Part shown: positions 14,647-21,358 of the stretch, one piece after another
Numbering within the stretch: the stretch's first letter is position 1
Layout: each line of letters starts with the position of its first letter
Source: a virus
Length of the DNA: 24,229 nt
IMG/VR virus record: IMGVR_UViG_3300009502_001137
Coordinates: 1-24,229 of that record
Reading direction: 5' to 3' (one strand)
Notes under the pieces: generated by a model
Database searches by the model: none
What the model was told of the DNA's origin: nothing
Seen by the model: the letters and a program-made list of their open reading frames with translations, nothing else
Made by a program: the position numbers and the translations under genes

Positions 14647-17032
14647 ACTCATCCTCCGGCGGCTGCACCACCGCGAGCTGCACGCATTGGCAGTTGATTA
14701 CATTCCCCGCGCTCCCATCATCGTCCCCTGGATACATCAGCAACTCGCCCCCGACCTCGAACGGTTCATCCATCGCGATCGGCCCGCTCTCCCCGCCCTC
14801 CGCGTAGCGGTCTTCCGCCTCCTGATGTTCCGGCCGGATGTTCGGCCCGCCCGAGCACAGCCAGGTCTTGTATTCCACCCCGGCCGCCGTCATTGATTCA
14901 TGCCGCGAGAAATTGAACGCCATCCCCGTCTCCGTCATCGCCACCCGTTTCGCCTGCCCCTTCGAGAGCTGGTTAAACTCCGCCCGCACCCGGTCGCTCA
15001 GCTCCTCCATCGTCTCCCGGTTCTCATAGCCCTCATTCAGCGCCGTGTTGATCTGGTCGCGCACCGTCTGGCCGCACTTCATGATGGCCTGGTCACGCGA
15101 CAGCACATACTCCCCCGCCTTCTGGGGCGGGAACTTCCAGGCATCAATCCCCAGCTCATCCTGCCGCACCTGGTCTGCAGCCGTCTGCAAGGCCATCGTC
15201 ATCACCGGATTCAGCACCAGCTTGAGCTGCTCCCCAAACGCCTGCGCATTGAACACGAAATCAATCACCGACTTCTGCACCGTGGTGGGCGCTTCGGCCG
15301 CGCCATCCAAAGCCTTCGTGCCGCCGTGCGAAGCCAGTTGCCGCAGTGCCTTAGCCCGAAACTCAATCAGCACCCGGTTGATCTTCCCCTCGAACATCTT
15401 CACCGTGGCCGCCCGCCTCTTCATGTGACCCTCCCAGATCCGCTGCCGCTTAGCCCGCGCCATGGCCTTGCGTCCAGCTCCCGCCTGGCTCCCCTTGCGT
15501 TCCCGGAGCGCCTTGATCATCGCCTGCACCGGGTTGGCATCATCTTCCTGTTGCGGATCGTAGTAAGGAGGACGTTCATTCTTCCCGTCCTTCCCATCCT
15601 TCACATTCCCCGGCGCGCTTCCTCCCACTTCACTCAGCAGTGGGTTGGTAGCGGGCGCCGGCGTCGGCTCCATCGCCTCAGTCATCGGCGTCAAGCTCAT
15701 CGGCAGATACCCGATGTCATCCCCCTCGAACCTCGGCAGATCCAAGCTCAGGTAATCGCTCGCGTCCTTGATCGGCATTCCGCGGTTCGCCAGTTTCTCC
15801 ATCGCATCAAACCGCTCCCGCCGCACCGCCTGCAAGACCGGGTGTTCGTCCCAGAGCAGCCCGATCTCATACCGCTGCCCCGTCAACCGCTCGACTAGGT
15901 TCTCCAGTGCATCGCACAGCTTCGCCCCGGTCGGAATGCACGTGTCCAGGATGAGCTGGTAATAAGCGCTCTGGCTTCCCAGCGAGAAATCGTTCTTCAC
16001 GTCGAACATCGACATCGGCACCCCGAACGCCGCTGCGATCTCATGCCGGTTCTCCAGCCGTTGCGCGATGAAGTTCCCGTCCACCGACTTCACCTGGGGA
16101 TCTTCCACCGAGATGTCCCCCGTCATGAAGATCGGCCGGAAGTCCCCCCGGAGCTGCGCCGAGCGCTTCGCCTTCAGATCCGCGATGATCTGTTCCCGTT
16201 GCGGGTCAGCCGGCACCCCGTTCTTCGCCACGATGTAGGGGCCCGTGTCCCCGTTATTCGCCATCAGGTTCCGCGAGAACTTGCCCGCCAGCCAATCCCC
16301 TTCGCTGGCCATCGCCGCCGCGTCATACTCCGCCAGCCCCCGCCAATTATCGTAAGGGTTCCAGAACTTCACCTGGATCACCTGGTCAGGCGTCAGGTGG
16401 TGCACCTTCCCGCCGCCATCCGTGAACACCCAGCCCACCAGCTCCCCGCCTTCCACCACATGCCGCATCCGGTCCGTCCGCGCCACGATGATTTGAGCAA
16501 ACCCCTTGTTTCCGGCCCCAGTAGCCCGTCCGGCACGCGCTTCCGGGAACGGCGCCATCATTTCATCCGACAGCAGCCAGAAACACTCCCCCTTAAGCTT
16601 CAGCCACCCGATGGAAGCCTCCACAAAATCGCTCCAGGCCAGACCCTTCGCCGGCTGTTCCAGCCAGGACGCCACGTCCGGCAGCTCCACAAAATCAGAT
16701 TCCGACCGCTTCACCATCCCCTTGCGCGTCCATACCTTAACCTTCTTCCCCCTGGCCATCGGCGCTTTGCCATTGGCCATAGCCTTCAACCCCGACGCCT
16801 CCCCGCCCCGGCAGTCCAGGAACGCCACTTGGATCGACGACACCGGCCCCGCCACCTTCTTGATCGCCCGTTGCACCCAGGTCGAGTTCTTGTAAGGCTC
16901 GCTCAGTGACTCCTGCCCGCCGCCCTCGATGGCCCGAGCGAACCAGTAAGCCGGCAGCCCCTGGAACCCGCCGCCCATCGAATCAATGCCCTTCCGGACC
17001 AGCCACTTAGCCGCCTTATTGATCAAGCCCAT
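14645..17032 (-). CDS. Portal protein fused to MuF-like head morphogenesis domain
   Basis: 795 residues. Residues 1-450 are an HK97-type portal: KNSTWVQRAIKKVA, LKGECFWLL (147-155), VIQVKFWNP, NRHEIAAAFGVP (328-339), LGSQSAYYQL. A low-complexity linker (455-505) includes KDGKDGKNE. Residues 530-795 match the MuF/SPP1 gp7 family with RVAMTETGMAFNFSR (696-710) and the terminal INCQC motif (779-783). The start ATG at 17030-17032 has GGAGG (17039-17043) at 6-nt spacing, so a longer start at 17059 is unlikely. One polypeptide thus supplies the DNA-entry ring and a minor head protein. Confidence 0.85.
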   Translation of the reverse strand: MGLINKAAKWLVRKGIDSMGGGFQGLPAYWFARAIEGGGQESLSEPYKNSTWVQRAIKKVAGPVSSIQVAFLDCRGGEASGLKAMANGKAPMARGKKVKVWTRKGMVKRSESDFVELPDVASWLEQPAKGLAWSDFVEASIGWLKLKGECFWLLSDEMMAPFPEARAGRATGAGNKGFAQIIVARTDRMRHVVEGGELVGWVFTDGGGKVHHLTPDQVIQVKFWNPYDNWRGLAEYDAAAMASEGDWLAGKFSRNLMANNGDTGPYIVAKNGVPADPQREQIIADLKAKRSAQLRGDFRPIFMTGDISVEDPQVKSVDGNFIAQRLENRHEIAAAFGVPMSMFDVKNDFSLGSQSAYYQLILDTCIPTGAKLCDALENLVERLTGQRYEIGLLWDEHPVLQAVRRERFDAMEKLANRGMPIKDASDYLSLDLPRFEGDDIGYLPMSLTPMTEAMEPTPAPATNPLLSEVGGSAPGNVKDGKDGKNERPPYYDPQQEDDANPVQAMIKALRERKGSQAGAGRKAMARAKRQRIWEGHMKRRAATVKMFEGKINRVLIEFRAKALRQLASHGGTKALDGAAEAPTTVQKSVIDFVFNAQAFGEQLKLVLNPVMTMALQTAADQVRQDELGIDAWKFPPQKAGEYVLSRDQAIMKCGQTVRDQINTALNEGYENRETMEELSDRVRAEFNQLSKGQAKRVAMTETGMAFNFSRHESMTAAGVEYKTWLCSGGPNIRPEHQEAEDRYAEGGESGPIAMDEPFEVGGELLMYPGDDDGSAGNVINCQCVQLAVVQPPEDE
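15570..15612 (-). repeat. GAAGGATGGGAAG-type word in portal linker
   Basis: On the minus strand GAAGGATGGGAAGGACGGGA encodes KDGKDGK in the portal-MuF linker. It resembles the GGGAGTAAT words in the terminase linker and at 21778-21922. Confidence 0.5.
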
Positions 17033-17217
17033 GCCATACCTCCGTTCCTTTGACCCCATTGCGCCATCCTAACCCGTTTCAGGAAGGCCATTAAGAGCCC
17101 CTTAACGCCTCCAAGGGCGCGTCGGAACACCGTAAGGCTATATCGACCCCCGGAAATCGTCCCAGCGCCCCCTAGCGCCCCGACCTTGGACCTTGGACTT
17201 TGGACTTTGGACTTCAT
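17023..17217 (-). CDS. Possible small protein between terminase and portal (64 aa)
   Basis: The frame starts with an ATGA overlap with the terminase stop and ends 10 bp inside the portal gene, as a coupled small gene would. However, its first 12 residues (MKSKVQSPRSKV) are simply a translation of the AAGTCCA word array. The remainder is Arg/Gly-rich with one hydrophobic patch (GVKGLLMAFLK). It may be real or a by-product of repeat insertion. Confidence 0.3.
   Translation of the reverse strand: MKSKVQSPRSKVGALGGAGTISGGRYSLTVFRRALGGVKGLLMAFLKRVRMAQWGQRNGGMAWA
17030..17043 (-). promoter_or_regulatory. Strong Shine-Dalgarno of the portal gene
   Basis: GGAGG (17039-17043, minus) is 6 nt upstream of ATG. 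It decides the portal start and is one of the few canonical SDs in the late operon. Confidence 0.8.
17183..17215 (-). repeat. AAGTCCA tandem word at gene junction
   Basis: On the minus strand four copies of AAGTCCA/AGGTCCA begin at the large terminase stop codon (ATA TGA AGTCC). Confidence 0.8.
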
Positions 17218-18722
17218 ATCAGTATGCTCGAAAACCCAACCCCCGCCGGACCATCCCCCGCCCGCGTGCAAAGCGCCGCCGCCGTCCCCCGATCCGAGTG
17301 CCCGTCCTCGGTATGCGGTGCCCGGTAGGTGATGTTCCCGCTCGGCGTCACGCATCGGTAGATCGAATGCAGATCCTCCCGGATGGTCTGGCTGATCGGT
17401 ATCCGCCACGCCCGCTTCTCAAACGCCATCCGCAGCTTCCCGAAAAGCTCCACCTTCGTCGTGTTGCTCATCGTCACCAGCTCGATCTTCCCATACTTGT
17501 GCTGCTCCGGGTTCCACTCCTGGAACTCCTGCACCAGGTAGTCCCCCATCCCGATCCCCGGCCCCGTGTAATCCAGGCATACCCGCCGCGCCTTGTTGAT
17601 CCGGGGACGCAGCACGTCGATCTGCTTCGGCGTGGACATGTTCTCCAGGCACAGCACTTCCTTCGTGATCTGCAGGTCGGAAATCTTCTCCGCCGCCCAG
17701 CACACCGTCAGATCCCGCTTCCGCCCAAAATCAATCCCCAGGTCCAGTGCATTACTCCCATTCTTCCCATTACTCCCATCCCAATACTCCGCCGGCATCC
17801 CCTCCGTCCCCTCGATGCTCTCGCAGCCCGCGATCAGCTCGTAAGGCAGCAGCACCGATAGCGCGTCGATGAACTGGCACAGGTATTCCTGTGCGAACCC
17901 CTCGAAGTCCCCCATGCTCTGCATCGCCTCGCGGACCTCTTCAATGTCCACCGGCAAACCCATCAGCACCGCGTGGTAGATCGTCACCAGGTGCCGCGAC
18001 CAGGCCATCTTCTTCCCGTCGCCCTTCGTCCAGATCTTGTTCGCCGCGCTCCCGATCCCGTTCGGCGTCGTCACCAGCCGCACCTTCTTCTCTCCGCCCC
18101 GCAATGGATTCGTGATGCTCGGCAGCACCGCCCGCCACGTCGCCGCCGGGTCCTCGAAGAAATCAAACTCCGTCAGCAGCAAACTCGCCGACCGCCCGCG
18201 CACCGTGTCCGGCCGGCCCGGCACGGCCCGCGCCCGGCTCCCGTTCGAGAAGATGATCTCCGCCGCCTTCAACAGCGTCTCGCTGCCCCCGGCCCGCCGC
18301 TCCTGGTAATCGTCGATCTTCAGCCCGAACGCCTCCGCCCAAGTCTTCCCCTGGTCCAGCGAATCCAGCGCCTGCCGCTCCGATGGCGCCGCAATCATCC
18401 ATTCCGTCTTCCGCTTGAAGCAATCCTCCGCCAGCTCCCCCTCGCTCGTGAAATCCTTGCCGCTCTGCCGCGACTGCAGCGCAATCTTGAACCGGCTCGC
18501 GTCATAGGCATAGCCAAACTGGTATTCCAGGTAGAGCGACCGGGGATCATCCTTCGGATAAGGATTCTTCCACCCGTTGACATTCACCCCCAGCTTGTGC
18601 CCCTTGCACCGCTTCTCCAAATCTTCCAACGGCACATCCCGGAGCGCGACCCCAGCCGTAGCCTTGGCCTTCTCGACCTGGCTGTGCAGCTTCTCAATCG
18701 CGTCTTTTCGGGTATTGGCCAT
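17214..18722 (-). CDS. Terminase large subunit
   Basis: A 502-residue DNA-packaging motor. The ATPase half shows a Walker A-type SRQSGKD (84-90), a Walker B-type LLLTEFDFFED (181-191) and the coupling motif TTPNG (218-222). The nuclease half starts at LDLGIDFGRKRDLT (326-339, Asp331) with VCLDYTGPGIGMGD and a final DGHSD (473-477), matching the RNase H-like nuclease of Terminase_6/Mu gp28-type enzymes. The ATG at 18720-18722 is 6 bp after the small terminase stop; a much longer upstream frame covers the small terminase gene and is rejected. Residues 313-324 are encoded by a word repeat between the two domains. Confidence 0.9.
   Translation of the reverse strand: MANTRKDAIEKLHSQVEKAKATAGVALRDVPLEDLEKRCKGHKLGVNVNGWKNPYPKDDPRSLYLEYQFGYAYDASRFKIALQSRQSGKDFTSEGELAEDCFKRKTEWMIAAPSERQALDSLDQGKTWAEAFGLKIDDYQERRAGGSETLLKAAEIIFSNGSRARAVPGRPDTVRGRSASLLLTEFDFFEDPAATWRAVLPSITNPLRGGEKKVRLVTTPNGIGSAANKIWTKGDGKKMAWSRHLVTIYHAVLMGLPVDIEEVREAMQSMGDFEGFAQEYLCQFIDALSVLLPYELIAGCESIEGTEGMPAEYWDGSNGKNGSNALDLGIDFGRKRDLTVCWAAEKISDLQITKEVLCLENMSTPKQIDVLRPRINKARRVCLDYTGPGIGMGDYLVQEFQEWNPEQHKYGKIELVTMSNTTKVELFGKLRMAFEKRAWRIPISQTIREDLHSIYRCVTPSGNITYRAPHTEDGHSDRGTAAALCTRAGDGPAGVGFSSILI
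17751..17790 (-). repeat. GGGAGTAAT word repeat in terminase interdomain linker
   Basis: On the minus strand TGGGATGGGAGTAATGGGA and AGAATGGGAGTAATGC encode DGSNGKNGSN between the ATPase and nuclease domains. Sequence of the same type occurs untranslated at 21800-21822 and 21901-21926. Confidence 0.65.
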
Positions 18723-18727
18723 GAGCT

Positions 18728-19273
18728 TTACTTCGCCGGCATCCCAAACAGTTCCCGCATCCGCGCCGTCCTCTGCTCCTCGGTCAGCGCGGCATCCCCC
18801 ATCACGCCCTGGGCCTGGTCGGCCAGCTTTGCCTTCTCTTCCAGCAGCGTCACCCGCCGCTCGTCTAGTTTGATCTGCGCACTCGTCTGCTGCAACCGGG
18901 CGAATACCAAGACCGGTTTCATCATCCGGTTGACCAGCTCCAGCATTTCCGGGTCGGCATTCCCTTGCGTGCTCAGCTTTAAAATCAGCACGCGATGCAG
19001 CCGGATCAGCGTGTCGAACTCCGGCGCTGGCGACTCCGCAAACTGCTTCTCGACCTCCTTGCACTGCTGTGCCCCTGACGCAATCTGCTTGAGCAACTGC
19101 TCCTCCTGCATAGCCGACTGCCGCGACTGCCACCACTCCGACAATCGCCCCAACGACACCGAGCACCCATCTAGCTTGAGCTGCTCTTGCGCCTCCTTCA
19201 GCGATTTCCCTTCCAGGAACCACTCCGTAAGCCGCTCCGCATGTGCGTCCAGTTTTGAGGCTCTGGCTTTCAT
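18728..19273 (-). CDS. Small terminase candidate (DUF3486/Mu gp27-like)
   Basis: 181 residues. The N-terminal 50 residues form a helix-turn-helix-like region (LTEWFLEGKSLKEAQEQLK then SLGRLSEWWQSR). The rest is helical with FARLQQTSAQIKLDERRVTLLEEKAKL, a pattern typical of the DUF3486/Mu gp27-like proteins that precede the large terminase. It would recognise phage DNA and hand it to the motor. ATG is at 19271-19273 and overlaps the TGA of a 42-residue frame (ATGA). Confidence 0.7.
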   Translation of the reverse strand: MKARASKLDAHAERLTEWFLEGKSLKEAQEQLKLDGCSVSLGRLSEWWQSRQSAMQEEQLLKQIASGAQQCKEVEKQFAESPAPEFDTLIRLHRVLILKLSTQGNADPEMLELVNRMMKPVLVFARLQQTSAQIKLDERRVTLLEEKAKLADQAQGVMGDAALTEEQRTARMRELFGMPAK

Positions 19274-19398
19274 TCATGTTGTGAACCCGCCCACGGACGG
19301 ACGGCAGTTGGCCTCTGCTGCAGCAGGGCACTGCCGTCCGGGAGCAGCGCGAACGTCTTCGCCCTGGTCTGCTCACTTTCCATGTGCTTTGGTGTCAT
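19270..19398 (-). CDS. Very small protein coupled to the small terminase (42 aa)
   Basis: ATG at 19396-19398; reads MTPKHMESEQTRAKTFALLP and ends RPWAGSQHE. Its stop overlaps the next start as ATGA, and it fills exactly the space between the CACAGAT word array and the small terminase. An alternative start is Met6. No family is recognised. Coupled translation of the terminase gene may be its main effect. Confidence 0.45.
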   Translation of the reverse strand: MTPKHMESEQTRAKTFALLPDGSALLQQRPTAVRPWAGSQHE

Positions 19399-19410
19399 TT
19401 TTTAAAAGTT

Positions 19411-19436
19411 CTGTGAAATCTGTGCCATCTGTGGCT
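19411..19436 (-). repeat. CACAGAT tandem word at gene junction
   Basis: On the minus strand TAG is followed by CCACAGATGGCACAGATTT and CACAG: three copies of CACAGAT directly after the stop of the winged-helix gene. Confidence 0.8.
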
Positions 19437-19689
19437 ATCTCATCTGCCGCGCCTGGTGCACCCCCTGCGCCGTCAGCGTCCAGGTCCGCTGCCCAAGGAA
19501 CGAATCCGTAACCCCGGCGACATACCCGCCCGCCTCCACGTCCTTCAGCGCCTCAGACACATCGGCCAAGGTCGGCTGACCAGGCCGTGCATGCGCCTGC
19601 ACCGCCGATACCAGCGATGCCTCATCCATCGGCATCCCATCCCACGACAGCAACACCAGCAAAATCCCGCGTTTCAGTTTCGCTTTCAT
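19435..19689 (-). CDS. Small winged-helix protein (VpaChn25_0724-like position)
   Basis: 84 residues: a helix RGILLVLLSWDG, then DEASLVSAVQAHA, then a recognition-helix-like TLADVSEALKDVEAGGYV, and a wing with QRTWTLTAQGVHQAR. This layout matches the small winged-helix proteins that sit next to gp27-like genes in Mu-like phages, often annotated as the VpaChn25_0724 family. A role in packaging or late control is inferred from position. ATG is at 19687-19689. Confidence 0.6.
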   Translation of the reverse strand: MKAKLKRGILLVLLSWDGMPMDEASLVSAVQAHARPGQPTLADVSEALKDVEAGGYVAGVTDSFLGQRTWTLTAQGVHQARQMR

Positions 19690-19706
19690 TTTTGGCTCTC
19701 GACTCA
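19690..19706 (-). repeat. GTCGAGAG word at gene junction
   Basis: On the minus strand TGAGTCGAGAGCCAAAA joins the stop of the coiled-coil gene to the start of the winged-helix gene. It is a single copy of the word found doubled at 14402-14424. Confidence 0.6.
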
Positions 19707-20171
19707 GCTCGGCTTGCTCTGCGCATTCATCGCCCCACGCACCTCGCTCACCTCGGACAGGATCTCATTCAGCCGGTTATGCAGCCCCGTCGTCCGGTCC
19801 TCATCCGCCTTATTGATGCGCCGCTCCATCTCAACCATCTCTTTGCGCACCCCCTCCAGCTCGGTGTAGATCCCCTTGCGGCTCCCGGCCGCGTCCTTCG
19901 CATCCGTCACCCGCTGCCCGTTCAGGAACGCCAACTGCGTCTCAATCGACGCATGATGCTTCTCGCACTCCTTCTTCGTGATAAACTCCTGCGCCGCCTG
20001 CACCACAAACGGCTGCGGCCCCACCGAAGCCCGCTGCGTCCGCTTGATCGAAGTGATCACGGCAATGTTCGCCCCGATCCCTGCAATCAGCGCCAGCGTA
20101 AGTATCAGTTGCCACACAAACCCAGCATCCGGCATCGCCGCCCCAAATAGGATAGTCGCTTCACTCATCAT
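19704..20171 (-). CDS. Membrane-anchored coiled-coil protein (DUF2730-like or inner spanin)
   Basis: 155 residues, with ATG-ATG at 20166-20171 leaving the start ambiguous by one residue. One transmembrane helix (about 18-41, FVWQLILTLALIAGIGANIAVI) is followed by a basic stretch and a long coiled coil (about 85-145, ELEGVRKEMVEMERRINK). This fits the DUF2730 proteins that precede gp27-like genes in Mu-like phages. The same topology would suit an inner-membrane spanin subunit, given the lipoprotein encoded two genes upstream. The sequence alone does not decide. Confidence 0.6.
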   Translation of the reverse strand: MMSEATILFGAAMPDAGFVWQLILTLALIAGIGANIAVITSIKRTQRASVGPQPFVVQAAQEFITKKECEKHHASIETQLAFLNGQRVTDAKDAAGSRKGIYTELEGVRKEMVEMERRINKADEDRTTGLHNRLNEILSEVSEVRGAMNAQSKPS

Positions 20172-20177
20172 TCATCA
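20161..20177 (-). repeat. TGAATGA tandem word at gene junction
   Basis: On the minus strand GAATGATGAATGATGAGTGA contains the stop of the lipase, two further stops and the tandem ATG starts of the next gene, so termination and initiation share one repeat. Confidence 0.65.
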
Positions 20178-20930
20178 TTCACCCTGCATAATTTCCCCCA
20201 GCCTCCCCTGGTATTCCCCCACCAGGTGATCCACCACTGGCGCCAGCCGCCCCAGCCGGTACCCCACCACCGTCCCGATAAAATCGCTCACCGCCTTCAG
20301 CCCCAGCCGCGGGTTCCGCACCACCCCGCCCGTAGCCGGCATAAAACACTCCTGCCCCACATGTCGATACCCCGTCACCCAAACCGGCAGCCGTGTCACC
20401 ACGTCCGCCTCCAGCACCCACCGCTCCGTAATCCCACCCAGCGATTGGCTGTGCGATGTTCCCGGTTCGATGTTGGCTGTTTCCCGATTGTAACTCCTCC
20501 GCCACGCCCCATCCCCCACCCTCGGCCCCCCAAACGTCACCACCGCCCGCACCGGCTTCCCCGCCGCCCGCAGCATCCGCGCACATATCAACGCCTCCGC
20601 CCCCCCCTTCGAGTGCCCCGTCACCACCACCGCCGACCGCACCGCCGGCACCCGCAATATCTCCGGCAGCAACGAATTCGCCGACCGCCAAAACCCCGAA
20701 TGCACCCCCCCAAAATCCGTATCCACCATCTGAATCCGAAAATCACTCAACCAATCCCGCGTGTTCGCGCTCCCCCGAAACGCCAGCACCAGCGGCCCCG
20801 CCCCCGCCGCCGGCACCATCAACACATGCGCCAGGTCACTCTCAAACGTCACCTCCTCATACGCCCGCGCCGAAGCCTCCACGCAAATTCGCGCCAGCTC
20901 CAGATTCAAAGTTCGCGGCTCAGGGTTCAA
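20175..20930 (-). CDS. Class 3 lipase/esterase
   Basis: 251 residues. Lipase_3 hallmarks are present: VLAFRGSANTRDWLSDF (oxyanion region, 48-64), nucleophile Ser107 in VTGHSKGGAE, VVTFGGPRVGD (130-140), Asp176 in LEADVVTRLP and His235 in VVDHLVGEYQ. The triad is complete, so the enzyme is probably active on ester lipids. Its place between a lipoprotein and a membrane coiled-coil protein suggests an envelope-breaching role at lysis. It has no ATG near the domain start; the frame opens at TTG 20928-20930 inside a GAACC word array, after an in-frame TGA. Residues 148-168 are a repeat-encoded insert. No signal peptide is visible. Confidence 0.75.
   Translation of the reverse strand: MNPEPRTLNLELARICVEASARAYEEVTFESDLAHVLMVPAAGAGPLVLAFRGSANTRDWLSDFRIQMVDTDFGGVHSGFWRSANSLLPEILRVPAVRSAVVVTGHSKGGAEALICARMLRAAGKPVRAVVTFGGPRVGDGAWRRSYNRETANIEPGTSHSQSLGGITERWVLEADVVTRLPVWVTGYRHVGQECFMPATGGVVRNPRLGLKAVSDFIGTVVGYRLGRLAPVVDHLVGEYQGRLGEIMQGE
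20427..20490 (-). repeat. CATCGAA/GGGAACA word insert within the lipase gene
   Basis: On the minus strand GGGAAACAGCCAACATCGAA and CCGGGAACATCGCAC encode NRETANIEPGTSHSQS, which interrupts the usually short segment between VGD and the catalytic Asp. It belongs with the GAACC-type words at 10951-11008 and 20919-20942. Confidence 0.6.
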
Positions 20931-20992
20931 GGTTCAACGTTCCCTATTGGCGATTGGCGATTGGCGATTGGCCATTGGCCATTGGCGATTCG
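20919..20992 (-). repeat. Two adjacent word arrays upstream of the lipase
   Basis: Reading the minus strand, a 7-nt GCCAATC/GGCCAAT array (20944-20990, about six units) is followed by TTGAACCTTGAACCCTGAG (20919-20940). The second array contains the presumed TTG start. The gap to the lipoprotein stop holds nothing else. Confidence 0.8.
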
Positions 20993-20995
20993 GTG

Positions 20996-21328
20996 TTACT
21001 TCAACGCCGCCGCCCCGGCCGCCGCCCCCGCCGCAAAACTCTTCGCCACCGCCTCCCCCGTCGCCCCGATAATCGCCGCCTGGGCCGTCCCCGCATTCGC
21101 CACATTGTCCGGATTCAACCGCGCCGTCAGCTTGTCGATATGCACCCGCACCGTCCCATTCGTCTCGCACGTCACATCCAACCCCACCAAATCATTATCC
21201 TTCGGCGTCTCCAACGAAAACGGCTGCCCCCCCAAACTCCCCGTCACCTTAGTCTTCGGAATCGCCATATTCACCGAACACCCCGCCAAAAGTCCCACCA
21301 ACCCGATAAGTCCCATCCGTGTCTTCAT
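20996..21328 (-). CDS. Small lipoprotein, lysis-region candidate
   Basis: 110 residues with a lipobox: MKTRMGLIGLVGLLAGC, so Cys17 would be lipidated and the protein anchored in an envelope membrane. The mature part is short and polar, and the C-terminus is Ala/Gly-rich (SFAAGAAAGAAALK). It is the first confident gene of the late operon, just before the lipase. An outer-membrane spanin or superinfection-type lipoprotein is possible. Its first codons (GACACGGATGGGACTTATCGG) resemble the word repeat at 7231-7262. Confidence 0.65.
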   Translation of the reverse strand: MKTRMGLIGLVGLLAGCSVNMAIPKTKVTGSLGGQPFSLETPKDNDLVGLDVTCETNGTVRVHIDKLTARLNPDNVANAGTAQAAIIGATGEAVAKSFAAGAAAGAAALK

Positions 21329-21331
21329 AGT

Positions 21332-21358
21332 CTTGTGTGTTATCAGCCTTCAACCTTT
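21332..21358 (-). repeat. GGCTAAA/GGCTGAT word at gene junction
   Basis: On the minus strand GGGCTAAAGGTTGAAGGCTG precedes the lipoprotein start. Its first copy contains the TAA that ends the possible CPFCGG frame. Confidence 0.55.

Noticed and set aside
18723-19376. Upstream extension of the large terminase frame
   Set aside because: It covers the small terminase gene in another frame. The protein similarity to terminases begins after ATG 18722.
17973-19511. 512-codon plus-strand frame opposite the terminases
   Set aside because: Antisense to two well-supported terminase genes, with shadow-type composition.
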